Positions 1 to 8,900 of a stretch of 64,000 nt of DNA are shown here, piece after piece. The notes beneath the pieces were generated by a model. The model saw only the letters and a list, made by a program, of their open reading frames with translations, had not been told where the DNA came from and searched no databases. Within the stretch, counting starts at the first letter, position 1. The number at the start of each line of letters is the position of its first letter. The DNA comes from Gammaproteobacteria bacterium (GTDB lineage: Bacteria > Pseudomonadota > Gammaproteobacteria > DSM-16500), in NCBI GenBank assembly GCA_021156085.1, contig JAJNBC010000005.1, positions 1-64,000 on the forward strand. Direction: 5' to 3'. The position numbers and the translations under genes were made by a program.

Positions 1-126
1 TGTGTGATAAGCCAATGTTAAATGGCCTTGCGGTAAAAGTTCATATCGCCTCAGTAGGCTGAATAATTCGGTAAAAGGGCTTTCTGCATTCTTGAATTTC
101 CTTTGCTTGATTTTGATATTTGTCAT
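1..126 (-). CDS. Partial phage-like gene of unknown function, cut by the window start
   Basis: An open frame of 42 codons starts with ATG at 124-126 and runs off position 1 with no stop. The predicted protein begins MTNIKIKQRKF and contains the stretch SPFTELFSLLRRYELLPQGH. It starts 11 bp after the stop of the Cro-like gene on the same strand, so the two are probably co-transcribed as part of a phage or integrative-element early operon. I do not recognise the family. An overlapping ATG at 128-130 opens a shorter frame that stops after 29 codons and is less convincing. Only the N-terminus is visible, so no function is proposed. Confidence 0.45.
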   Translation of the reverse strand, partial: MTNIKIKQRKFKNAESPFTELFSLLRRYELLPQGHLTLAYHT

Positions 127-136
127 TCATATCTCC

Positions 137-298
137 CTATATTAATAAATAATCACTTTCTCTATGACATGGCACGCGCTTACCGCTATTTAACCAGTAG
201 TGGATTTTATCCCGTGGTTCCCCGATGGCATTGTCTAGGTTGATTTGCTTGTTACCGCAGAGCTTAATAGCTTTATACAGCGATTGTTCAACTGACAT
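137..298 (-). CDS. Small Cro/YdaS-like DNA-binding protein
   Basis: This 53-aa frame starts MSVEQSLYKAIKLCGNKQ and has an AGGA ribosome-binding site about 8 bases upstream. The layout (a helix with an AIKLCG core, then LDNAIGEPRDKIHYWLNSGK as turn and recognition helix, then a short basic tail) matches the small Cro/YdaS-type repressors of lambdoid-like prophages. These proteins bind operator DNA as dimers and switch early phage genes. A palindromic operator lies just upstream at 339-359, which supports the assignment. It leads into the partial gene at the window edge. Family placement is by pattern only; it could equally be a TA-type YdaS protein. Confidence 0.6.
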   Translation of the reverse strand: MSVEQSLYKAIKLCGNKQINLDNAIGEPRDKIHYWLNSGKRVPCHRESDYLLI

Positions 299-338
299 AT
301 CCGTGTCCTGCTTGAAACTTGGTGATTGGTTGAGCGTA

Positions 339-359
339 AACCTAACGTAACGTGAGGTT
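339..359. promoter_or_regulatory. Palindromic operator upstream of the Cro-like gene
   Basis: AACCTAACGT and ACGTGAGGTT flank one central A and are inverted repeats matching at 9 of 10 positions. The 21-bp size and symmetry suit a helix-turn-helix dimer. It sits 41 bp before the start codon of the Cro-like gene, where it would overlap that gene's promoter, with TTGCAA as a candidate -35. The binding protein is inferred. Confidence 0.55.
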
Positions 360-541
360 GCAAGAGAACAGCGATATTTTTATTGAAAGTAAAGTTATTA
401 AAGTATGAATATATTCGATTGTTAATTTTGAAGATGCTCCTGGCTGTCTGATTAAATTTTACACATTTATTTAATGGCGAGATTTTAAAGATTTTTTATA
501 TTGGCTTTGTTCCAAAAAAATAAGTATCTCAATATGACTGA

Positions 542-570
542 TTGACGATAGTATCGAATATCGATATCAT
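542..570 (+). promoter_or_regulatory. Promoter and operator of higBA
   Basis: TTGACG (542-547) and TATCAT (565-570) are separated by 17 bp, a good sigma-70 promoter. The spacer and -10 contain the inverted repeat TATCG-N5-CGATA (552-566), a likely site for autorepression by the HigA antitoxin. The expected transcription start falls at about the A of the higB ATG, so the transcript may be leaderless. Confidence 0.6.
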
Positions 571-576
571 GATAAA

Positions 577-858
577 ATGATAAAAACATTCAAATGTAAA
601 GAAACAGAGAAGTTATTTGGAGGGAAATTCATCAAGAAACTTTCCCCTGATATTCAGCGTTCGGCTTTACGTAAGCTTAAAATGTTAGATGCTGCGACCG
701 TATTGGATACATTAAGAGTACCTCCTGGAAATAAGCTAGAAATTTTGAGAGGTAGCCGGAAAGGTCAACATAGTGTTCGCATAAATGATCAATGGCGAAT
801 TTGTTTTATATGGAAAGACGGAGATGTTTTTGAAGTAGAAATTATTGATTATCATTGA
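577..858 (+). CDS. higB: HigB-type toxin (RelE/ParE superfamily mRNA interferase)
   Basis: The 93-aa protein has the HigB signature: an N-terminal helix with LSPDIQRSALRKLKMLDAA, the strand segment LRVPPGNKLEILRG, then QHSVRINDQWRICFIW and a terminal VEIIDYH. HigB toxins cleave translating mRNAs on the ribosome. The Arg residues in the RGSRKGQ and NDQWRICF segments are the usual functional positions. The gene precedes its antitoxin by 8 bp, the reversed order typical of higBA. No Shine-Dalgarno sequence precedes the ATG and the promoter -10 ends 6 bases before it, so initiation is probably weak and leaderless. The protein appears intact. Confidence 0.88.
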   Translation: MIKTFKCKETEKLFGGKFIKKLSPDIQRSALRKLKMLDAATVLDTLRVPPGNKLEILRGSRKGQHSVRINDQWRICFIWKDGDVFEVEIIDYH

Positions 859-866
859 GGTGAATT

Positions 867-1172
867 ATGAGTAAAAAAAATCTGTCTCTTGTGCATCCAG
901 GAGAAATTTTAATTGAAGAGTTTCTCAAACCCCTGAATATTTCTCAATATTGTCTAGCTAAGGCGCTTCATGTGAGCTCCATTCGAATTAGCGAAATTAT
1001 CCGTGGTAAACGTGCTATTACTGCAGATACTGCTATTAGATTAGGACGTTATTTTAAGATGGAAGCTAGATTTTGGATGAATTTACAGATTTCCTATGAT
1101 TTAGAAAAAGCTATGAGAATATCAAATCATAAAATTTGTAGCGTGGTTAACCCGAGGCAGGATGCCGCATAA
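867..1172 (+). CDS. higA: HigA-type antitoxin, XRE-family regulator
   Basis: This 101-aa protein starts MSKKNLSLVHPGEILIEEFL, the typical HigA opening with the HPGEIL motif. A helix-turn-helix follows (ISQYCLAKALHVSSIRISEI, then IRGKRAITADTAIRLGRYF). HigA neutralises HigB by direct binding and represses the shared promoter. A GAGGTG ribosome-binding site overlaps the end of higB, so translation is probably favoured over the toxin. The C-terminal segment after the KMEARFWMNLQ motif is complete in length for the family. The likely operator is the TATCG-N5-CGATA repeat before higB. Confidence 0.88.
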   Translation: MSKKNLSLVHPGEILIEEFLKPLNISQYCLAKALHVSSIRISEIIRGKRAITADTAIRLGRYFKMEARFWMNLQISYDLEKAMRISNHKICSVVNPRQDAA

Positions 1173-1537
1173 TTTTAAGAAACTGATTGATAAAACTAAA
1201 AAAACAAAGACGCCAAAACAATTTTAATTCCTGTAGCTGCGTTCCGTTTATTAATTAGCGAGATTCGCGTGCCTTATCACCTATTCATAAAATAATTTGT
1301 AAGAAATTGTCTCTTTCCCTTGTAAGAAATAAATGCCCCTTTTATGCAAAAAAACATAATTAAAAAATACAATCCTATGATTTATTAAAAAAATAACCTA
1401 TTGAACATGCTACCCATGTAGTCTATTCGGTATGTTCCATTATTGTTATTTCATTCCTCTCTTGTAGAGTAGGTTTTCCCTGGACTCTTTCTTATTTTAA
1501 GGAAAAGAGCTTGCCCTTCTAAAGAGGAGATAGAAAA
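1173..1537. other. AT-rich intergenic stretch
   Basis: No gene is visible on either strand. An 11-bp direct repeat, TTGTAAGAAAT, occurs at 1297-1307 and 1320-1330 (23 bp apart, about two helical turns). A strong AGAGGAG ribosome-binding site for the next gene lies near the right end. Confidence 0.4.
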
Positions 1538-1891
1538 ATGAACGCGACAAAAATAGCTCTACCAAACCACACCCCAATCTCTGTATCGCACAAGACTCTT
1601 TATGAATTTAAAAACGCTTGCTTTGATCTTAGACGTTCGATTCAGAAAATGGCTCATTCTTCTGTTAAAGAAAGATTGCTTTTTTATATTGATGTTCTCG
1701 CTTCTCTCGATATTTGTTTTTATGTAGAAGAAGCGAAAAACAGCATTGAACAGATAGGCTCTATTATGGATCGCGCCTTTGTTAGCCCAAACCTAGAGCG
1801 TCAATTTATTTATTTGAAAGATGCTTTCTTAACAATTTGTAAAAGAAACATTCCCACAAAAATGGTATGCTTTAGACGAGGACATCATTAG
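1538..1891 (+). CDS. Hypothetical protein, 117 aa
   Basis: I do not recognise this protein. It is predicted to be soluble and mostly helical, with a C-terminal basic end (MVCFRRGHH). There is no signal peptide, membrane segment or known motif. A strong AGAGGAG ribosome-binding site 7 bases before the ATG and a long upstream leader support expression. It stands alone between higBA and the DUF4385 gene in an accessory region with mobile-element scars. It could be a small orphan effector or an element-borne gene, but nothing in the sequence decides this. Confidence 0.55.
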   Translation: MNATKIALPNHTPISVSHKTLYEFKNACFDLRRSIQKMAHSSVKERLLFYIDVLASLDICFYVEEAKNSIEQIGSIMDRAFVSPNLERQFIYLKDAFLTICKRNIPTKMVCFRRGHH

Positions 1892-2155
1892 GATATTTTA
1901 ATATGTAGTCCATGAGGCGAAACGAAACCTTTATCTGCAGAGATATCCTAAGTTTTTGCATGGCCATACGCTATTTTTTTGGGGAGAAATTTTCAGGACA
2001 GGGCCATAGAAGCTAGCATTATTTCTTGATAAGGCCTTTAATTGTTTTAGGCTTTGCTGGTTTCTTTTCAATTTATCAGTAGCCACAAGGTCTATGATTC
2101 ATTGATCAGCATTGACATTCATAGCAAAATACCGAAAAGGGGACTGATTCCATCG

Positions 2156-2620
2156 ATGAATAAAAAATTTAAATTAGATCAGTATGCATGGAAATCGACG
2201 ATAGATTATCGTCGACATAAAGAGTTATATAAGGTAGGGAAAGGCGAGCAAGGCGTTTTAGTATGTCAGCCTTATAAAGATGAGATACTCGTGCATTGGA
2301 AATTTCGCACACCTGCGCTTGCAAAAATAAGTGCAAAAAAAATCTATCTATTATTTTTATCGTATCTTAAGAAAGAAGATTTTCCAGGGGCTGATATGGC
2401 ACGCAAATTTCTTCAAATGGGATTTACCCGTGCTCGTCGCTACGCTAATTATAAAGGAGGAAAAAAATATATCACTGGAACTCGCTCTCTTTTACCAAAA
2501 GGAACGGGGGAAGCTCTTAAAGGAAAAAGCGCCGAGATTTTTTATAAGGCTTGGCAACAAGCAGAAAAAAATAAGAAATACGCTGTTTTAAAGCATGGAT
2601 GGAAACAGGCAATCGGTTAA
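2156..2620 (+). CDS. DUF4385 family protein
   Basis: The protein has the features I associate with DUF4385: a start like MNKKFKLDQYAWK, then DYRRHKELYKVGKGEQGVL, PYKDEILVHWKFRTP, and DMARKFLQMGFTRARRYANY. The end is KGTGEALKGKSAEIFYKAW. Conserved charged and aromatic residues suggest a small globular enzyme or nucleic-acid-associated protein, but its function is unknown. I chose the ATG at 2156 (154 aa) rather than 2054, because family homology begins at this Met and the extra 34 residues look unrelated. AAGGGG lies about 14 bases upstream, a rather distant ribosome-binding site. The gene appears monocistronic. Confidence 0.72.
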   Translation: MNKKFKLDQYAWKSTIDYRRHKELYKVGKGEQGVLVCQPYKDEILVHWKFRTPALAKISAKKIYLLFLSYLKKEDFPGADMARKFLQMGFTRARRYANYKGGKKYITGTRSLLPKGTGEALKGKSAEIFYKAWQQAEKNKKYAVLKHGWKQAIG

Positions 2621-2670
2621 AAATTTTTTCTTTTTCAAATCACAGCTTTTTTATAGCGCTTTTTTAAGCC

Positions 2671-2802
2671 TTATAGCTGCATTTTTGCTTGTTGCAGTCG
2701 ATGTTTTTTTGCTTTAGTGGCTGCGGCCTGCTTGGCTTGAGAGGCGGCATACTGATTTCTTGACCCATTCAAAGCGAATAATATCAAAATTATAATAAAC
2801 AT
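2671..2802 (-). CDS. Possible small membrane-anchored protein, 43 aa
   Basis: A short frame encodes MFIIILILFALNGS followed by an Ala/Gln/Lys-rich tail ending KHRLQQAKMQL. A hydrophobic N-terminus with a basic helical tail is a common small-protein design, either a membrane anchor or a signal-like segment. There is no clear Shine-Dalgarno sequence before the ATG and no recognised family, so it may be chance coding. It occupies most of an otherwise empty gap between the DUF4385 gene and the MerR-type gene. Confidence 0.25.
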   Translation of the reverse strand: MFIIILILFALNGSRNQYAASQAKQAAATKAKKHRLQQAKMQL

Positions 2803-3007
2803 TTTAGAGAAATCTAGATTCTATTCTCAGGAAAAGAGACTAATTTAGCCATTTCTTTCTGAAATTGGCTTTGACATTGTAAAGGGTGCAATCGAGTACA
2901 TCAAAACGGCGCCCGAGCGCAATTTTCAAAAGGGATGCTTACGGTTTTAATATCTAATCTAATTATATCTTAATGTCTATATGAATCAGCATTAGAAGCC
3001 GCAATAG

Positions 3008-3760
3008 CTAATAGCCTCTCAATATCTTATATTTCTTCGTTGCCTTCGTAATATAAACAATCACTTCTTGATTATAAGGCATCCTATCCTCTGGAATAAT
3101 CCCTGATTTATAGGCTTCCCACAATTTATTCCTTAAACTAGAGGGCTGAGGATAGACTTCCTCTACTAAGCCAAGCCATTTTTTTGCAAGCTCCATTCCT
3201 ACATCGCCTTCAGGATCCGTATGCAAATTACCTTCCACTTCTTTAAACATGACTTCCCATCTTTTAGTGTATTCTGCCCAATATTCTGTTGAACGGCTTT
3301 CTGCCACTTTAGCATCTTCCGCTAATTCTTCTTTTGTGAGATAGTTTTCATACCAGCCTTGAGTGTTAGCTTCCTTAGTTCGTATGACATCCATGATCTT
3401 AGGAACCGTTTTCCAATCAACAGGGTTCTCTAACTCTAATTGATTGTTCAGATTTTTCATTAGATTTGCGACGTGAGTTAACTTCTCAGCCTGCTCTTCA
3501 ATTATTTTTTTCTGTTTTTCCAGGGAGGTTTTGAAATCAACTTTATTCAGCACGATAGATTTAATTTCTTCTAATGAAAGTCCCATATGCTGCAACGTGG
3601 TGATTTGTTTTAAACGCTGAACTTCTTGATCAGTGTAGAGTCGATGATTGCTGGTGGTTGTATGACTTGGCTTTAATAGCCCTATTTCATCATAATAATG
3701 CAGGGTGCGAATGGTAACAGAAGTAAGTTTGCTAAATTCTTTGGCTTTATAGTAATTCAT
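3008..3760 (-). CDS. MerR-family regulator with TipAS-like ligand domain
   Basis: Residues 1-75 form a MerR winged helix-turn-helix: YYKAKEFSKLTSVTIRTLHY, the YYDEIGLLKP turn, then HRLYTDQEVQRLKQI and LGLSLEEIKS-like helices. A coiled-coil dimerisation helix follows (about 80-115). The C-terminal 130 residues are helical and Trp-rich, resembling the TipAS domain of Mta/TipA-type activators that bind drugs or hydrophobic ligands. MerR proteins distort long-spacer promoters to activate transcription. A GGAGC ribosome-binding site precedes the ATG. No neighbouring target gene is evident, so its regulon, possibly including itself, is unknown. Confidence 0.85.
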   Translation of the reverse strand: MNYYKAKEFSKLTSVTIRTLHYYDEIGLLKPSHTTTSNHRLYTDQEVQRLKQITTLQHMGLSLEEIKSIVLNKVDFKTSLEKQKKIIEEQAEKLTHVANLMKNLNNQLELENPVDWKTVPKIMDVIRTKEANTQGWYENYLTKEELAEDAKVAESRSTEYWAEYTKRWEVMFKEVEGNLHTDPEGDVGMELAKKWLGLVEEVYPQPSSLRNKLWEAYKSGIIPEDRMPYNQEVIVYITKATKKYKILRGY

Positions 3761-4408
3761 TGCTTATGCTCCATGCAAAGTTAAAGATTCCATTGAGGGG
3801 ACATATTAATCTATTTTAAAGTGCTTTTACAAATGAGTTTTCCTTTAATCTTTCAGATATTCAATAACGTGCTATCTCGATAAGATGTTTGAATTGAGTA
3901 TCAGACATCGGTAATTTTTCGGCCTTTTTACTTATGTAAAATTAATGTTGATTCTTCCTAAAAATATAACGTAATCTCTTATCAGCCCTTCGATTATTTT
4001 TGATAAAATCAACTATTTCTGACAGCATTCCCATTCCATATTGCCTATCTATTATTCACCGATTCTTAAACAGTAAAATATACTCTTTAGGAGCAATAAT
4101 CAATTGATAGGTTTTATGACCTGCCCCCTGGCTTACAAAAAGTTACGCCAATCTCTTACATACAAATCTAATCATGAGCGTACACTACGAAGCCTTGAGT
4201 TTTCTAATCAGCTTTTACATGCAAAGCTTTAAGGAGACGTCTCCAGGAATCACTCCAAGTACAAATTTCTATATTGTAAAGCCTTAATATGGAGGTATTT
4301 TTATTAGGAAGTGTTTTTTTAAGAGGAATTTGAGTAACAAGAAAAATGTAGAAAATCAGTGAGAAATTATTATTGCTTAAAAAATTTATATACTATGGAG
4401 TATTTTAA
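3761..4408. other. Long intergenic region with possible gene fossils
   Basis: There is no intact gene in about 650 bp. On the minus strand, two short frames read MLSEIVDFIKNNRRADKRLR (from near 4035) and KKAEKLPMSDTQFKHLIEIA (near 3900), each ended by a stop. They look like pieces of a decayed gene, but I cannot name it. The 12-bp palindrome GGAGACGTCTCC lies near 4232. CTTAATATGG near 4285 resembles a single PmrA half-site. The last part holds the GGAG ribosome-binding site for the effector-like operon. Confidence 0.35.
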
Positions 4409-4990
4409 ATGCCAACTAGTCAAATTAATCCAAAAATTAATTTTTCTGAAGAAGAAAAAGTGGTTTTCTTAGTGAATGTGAAAAACACACAACATGCGTT
4501 TATTGTCGTCGAAGATGAGCGGCAGAGAATGGAACGCTATGATTTTAGAACCATAGCGACCGCTGAAAGGGCTATTGGTGATGCGATCATTGCTTCTTCT
4601 AATAAATCCTTCAGTCAAATTCCAAGAGCATTCTTTGCTTCTCAGGAAGCAAAGGCAGGCTTAGAGGGGCATGTGAGTATGAACTCTGCCAGCAGAGAGG
4701 ATTTTATTTCTCTCGCTGAAAGGAGTGAATTACAATATCAGCATTGGATATGTAGTCATGAGCAATATCACGCACTGCATCAGTGCGTGTCTAACGATAT
4801 GAGAGACCCTCCACGCTATGGTTTAAGTGGTAGTGAAGCCCTAGCAGGGCCTGGATATCATAATTGTTATACGTGGTCTGTCGAAAAATTGAATCAAGCA
4901 GGACTAGAAGCACAATTACATTGGACTGCTTACGTGATTGTAGCCAAACCGAGTATGGTGGATAAACCTTCTGCGTGTGCTCTTCTTTAA
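4409..4990 (+). CDS. Candidate effector, permuted cysteine-hydrolase-like, C-terminal CaaX box
   Basis: This 193-aa protein is not a family I can name. His29 lies in a strand (TQHAFIVVE) and Cys153 at the start of a helix (GYHNCYTWSVEKL). This His-before-Cys order is that of circularly permuted papain-like (NlpC/P60, LRAT-type) folds. The last four residues are CALL, a C-x-x-L motif that eukaryotic geranylgeranyltransferase I recognises; several Legionella effectors are prenylated this way. It is the first gene of an operon with the next two, with a GGAG ribosome-binding site 9 bases upstream. Catalytic activity, secretion and prenylation are inferences from motifs. Confidence 0.6.
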   Translation: MPTSQINPKINFSEEEKVVFLVNVKNTQHAFIVVEDERQRMERYDFRTIATAERAIGDAIIASSNKSFSQIPRAFFASQEAKAGLEGHVSMNSASREDFISLAERSELQYQHWICSHEQYHALHQCVSNDMRDPPRYGLSGSEALAGPGYHNCYTWSVEKLNQAGLEAQLHWTAYVIVAKPSMVDKPSACALL

Positions 4991-5020
4991 ATATAAAATT
5001 CTTAAAATAGGAGAAAAAAT

Positions 5021-5923
5021 ATGCCAGCTGTCACTATTAGAATTTGGTCAGATAGAAGAATAAATAGTACCGGACATATTTCCCTTGAAACACCTAACCA
5101 TTACATTAGTTTTTGGCCGGACAACCCGAAATATGATGAATGGAAAGAAGAAGAAAAAGAAGAACTTTTGATAAAGAGGATTCCTGGGAAAGGATGTTTA
5201 GTCACATTCAAATGTGATAGATACTATACAAATTATGGTGCCCCCATTGAGCAAGAACTTCATACGCTAAAGGTCAAAAAAATAGAGCGGCAATTTGAAG
5301 AATTTATGGCAGGAGATGATTTTGAATGGAATAAATTAAATGGATTCTTTAGGTTATTTTCTAGTAGCTATCCTGCAGAGGGAGAGAATGTAGAGAAAGT
5401 AAAAAACTGTTCTGGTCTCGTGACAAGCTTATTATATGCAGGGGGAATAGAAAAATTATTACCTAAAAGAATTAGCTTAATGAAAGGCGCTTTTTTCGGA
5501 GCAACAGGAGCAATCGGGGGTTTATTATTATTTGGCGGTAAGAGAAATGATGATCCATGGGTGGATGTACAACCGCGCGTTTCAAAAAGAAACTCCTCTG
5601 TTGACGGTGATTCTACGACAGTGTCTGGTTTGACTACCACCTCTGTGTTGTCAGCGGGGTCTATCTTCGCTTTGTCACGTGCTTCAAATTATTTTTCATC
5701 AGATGATCCAGCATGTTTTGTTAATGCTGCAATAGGCGGAGCTATTTTGGGGGCAGCCTGTGGTTTTTTAGGAATCACTGATAGTGGTCCTTCCTTACCT
5801 ATTAGGGATGTGGGAAATATGGTACGTGTCGCTGCTGCAAGAGAAGAACAAAGATTGGCACAATCCGCTGCTGAAAACGACAGCGAAAGATATGGTAGAG
5901 CACCTGAAGGAAATAATCTATGA
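5021..5923 (+). CDS. Candidate effector: permuted papain-like domain plus hydrophobic segments
   Basis: Residues 15-33 read STGHISLETPNHYISFWP, a GHxSL...YxSFWP motif that I associate with circularly permuted NlpC/P60-type cysteine hydrolases. His19 would be catalytic, and Cys130 in KNCSGLVTSLLYAGG the nucleophile at a helix start. After the domain come glycine-rich hydrophobic segments at about 155-173 and 235-254, suited to membrane insertion, with a Ser/Thr-rich stretch between them. No signal peptide is seen, which fits Dot/Icm rather than Sec export. The gene follows the 193-aa gene by 30 bp and overlaps the TPR gene by ATGA, so all three are translationally linked. The substrate is unknown. 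Confidence 0.62.
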   Translation: MPAVTIRIWSDRRINSTGHISLETPNHYISFWPDNPKYDEWKEEEKEELLIKRIPGKGCLVTFKCDRYYTNYGAPIEQELHTLKVKKIERQFEEFMAGDDFEWNKLNGFFRLFSSSYPAEGENVEKVKNCSGLVTSLLYAGGIEKLLPKRISLMKGAFFGATGAIGGLLLFGGKRNDDPWVDVQPRVSKRNSSVDGDSTTVSGLTTTSVLSAGSIFALSRASNYFSSDDPACFVNAAIGGAILGAACGFLGITDSGPSLPIRDVGNMVRVAAAREEQRLAQSAAENDSERYGRAPEGNNL

Positions 5924-8900
5924 AAAGTAGTCGTTATACTATGAGTTTTCTCATGAAAAGCTTAAATCATATTCCTCAGGGTTTAAATTACCCGCAAAGA
6001 CCCAAGAGTATGCTTTCTCTTACAAAAGAAAATACAGTTAGTATATTACCTCAACAATTCATGCAACAAGCTCGTTTTTCAACAAAAAATAATACCGATA
6101 CAACCTCTTCTCCTGCTTCCCATAAAAAAGCTACTAAAAATTTTAAAGTTCCCCTTATTCTGGGATTCGGTACCGCCTTAATTAGTTACCAATTATATAA
6201 CAGCACACGATGCGAAGAAGCCCAGGAAAATAAAGAAAAGTTGCTTTTCCAAGCACTAACAGAATTAGTGATAGACAATGAGAATGGATTAAAGTTATTG
6301 CTCATCGCCATGCCAGAAGTTAGAGGAGCAATAAGCTTGTTAGAAAAGGGGGAAGTAGAAGAATTTTTTGATCTATTTCAGAATTTATCTCAAAAAGAAC
6401 CTGCGATTGAATATTATTATTTGATTGTACAAGCACTATTCCTAGTACATTTTGATCCATTATTTTCCCTTAAAATACTTACTAAAGCCATCCAATTAAA
6501 TCCCAATAATTCTTTGGGGCATTTTATTGAAGGTATCATTTTGACAAACTCAGGTTATCAAGAAGAAGCACTGGCAAGTTTTGATGAAGCCATTCGTTAT
6601 AGCCCAGATTTTGCCAAGGCTTACTTCAATCGAGGGGTGGTGCTAAATGAGTTAGGTCGCTCACAAGACGCATTGGTAAGTTTTGAGGAAGCTATTCGTT
6701 GTAATCCGAATTTCGCAGAGGCTTATTTCAATCGGGGAGCGGTGCTAGATGAATTAGGCCGTCCTGAAGACGCATTAGCAAGTTATAAGGAAGCTATTTA
6801 TTGTAACCCGAATGACCCAAAGCCTTATTACAACCGAGGATTGGTGCTCTATGAATTAGGTCGCTCAGAAGAGGCATTAGCAAGTTTTGATGAAGCCATT
6901 CGTTGCAAATCTGATTATGCAGAGGCTTTTTCCAACCGAGGGGTGGTGCTAGATGAATTAGGCCGTCCCGAAGACGCATTAGCAAGTTATGATGAAGCTA
7001 TTCGCTGTAACCCGAACGATCCAAAAGCTTATTACAACCGAGGGACTGTGCTAAGTGAGTTAGGCCATCCCAAAGACGCATTAGCAAGTTATGATGAAGC
7101 CATTCGTTGTAACCCGAATTTCGCAGAGGCTTATTACGAGCGAGGGAATATACTAAGCGAGTTAGGCCGCCTAGAAGAGGCTTTAGCAAATTATGATGAA
7201 ATCATTCATCGTAATCCAAATGCTGCAGAGGCTTATTACAGCCGAGGAGTAGTGCTAAGTGAGTTAGACCGTCCAGACGAAGCATTAATAAGCTATGACC
7301 AAGCCATCTCTTGTCAGGCTGATTATGCAGAAGCTTATTGCAACCGAGGAAATGTGCTAGATGAATTAGGTCGCTCAGAAGATGCTTTAATAAGTTTTGA
7401 TGAAGCCATTCGGTGTAACCCCAATTTCGTAGAGGCTTATTACAACCGAGGGAATGTACTAAGGCAGTTAGGCCGTCTCGAAGACGCATTAGCAAGTTAT
7501 GAGAAAGCCATTCGTTGTAACCCGAATTTCGCAAAAGCTTATTTCAATCGAGGGGTAGTGCTAGAGAAATTAGGCCGTCTAGAAGACGCATTGGCAACTT
7601 ATAATGAAGCTATTCGTTGTAATCCCGATCATGGAAAGGCTTATTGCAACCGAGGGGCTGTGCTAAGTAAATTAGGTCGCCCAGAGGATGCCTTGACAAA
7701 TTATAATGAAGCTATTCATTGTGATCCTGATGATCTAAAAGCTTATTACCATCGAGGAGCTGCCCTAATTAAGTTAAGTCGTCTAGAAGAGGCTTTGGCA
7801 AATTATAATGAAATTATTCACCGTAATTCGAATTCCGCAGAAGCTTATTACAATCGTGGAGTGTTGCTAAGTGAGTTAGGTCGCCCCCACGAAGCATTGA
7901 TAAGCTATGATCAAGCTATCTCTGGTCAATCTGATTATGCAGAGGCTTATTGTGAGCGAGGAGCGGTGCTTAATAAATTAGGCCGCCCGGAAGACGCATT
8001 GGCAAGTTACGATGAAGCTATTCGTTGTAATCCGAATTCCGCAAGATCTTATTTTGACCGGGGAGTGGTGCTAGATGAATTAGGCCGCCTAGAAGAAGCA
8101 TTGGCAAGTTATCAGGAAGTTATTCGTTGTAATCCGAATTCCGCAGAGGCTTATTACAATCGAGGGGTGTCGCTAGAGGAATTAGGCCGCGCCGAAGACG
8201 CATTAGCAAGTTTTGATGAAGCCATTCGTTGTAATCCGAATTTTGCAGAGGCTTATTATAACCGAGGAGTGGTGTTTAATAAATTGGGCCGTCTAGAAGA
8301 GGCATTGACAAATTATAATGAAGTTATTCGTTATAATCCCAATCATCTAAAAGTTTATTCTAACCGAGGGGCTGTGCTATGGGCGTTAGGCCATCCCAAA
8401 GACGCATTAGCAAGTTTTGATGAAGCCATTCGTTGTAACCCGACTTCTGCAGAGGCTTATTACAACCGCGGAGTGTTGCTAAGTGAGTTAGGCCACCCCA
8501 GCGAAGCATTGACAAACTATGATCAAGCTATCTCTTGTCAATCTGATTATGCAGCGGCTTATTTCAACCGAGGGAATGTGCTAAGTGGGCTAGGCCGTCC
8601 AGAAGACGCGTTAGTAAATTATGATGAAGCTATTCGTTGTGAGCCGAATGATCCAGAGACCTATTATAACCGAGGGAATGTACTAAGAGAGTTAAGCCGC
8701 CCAGAAGAGGCATTGACAAGCTATGATCAAGCTATCTCTTGTCAAGCTGATTATGCAGAGGCCTATCATAACCGAGGGGTGGTGCTCCATGAATTAGGCC
8801 ACCCGGAAGAGGCATTGGCAAGTTATGAGGAAGCCATTCGTTGTAACCCAAATTCCGCAGAGACTTATTCTAGTCGAGGGGTTGTGCTAAGTGAGTTAGG

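Noticed and set aside
2054..2155. 34-residue N-terminal extension of the DUF4385 protein
   Set aside because: Family similarity starts at the ATG at 2156 and the extension looks random.
4280..4300. PmrA-type regulatory box upstream of the effector-like operon
   Set aside because: Only one half-site (CTTAATATG) is present; the partner expected 11 bp away is missing.
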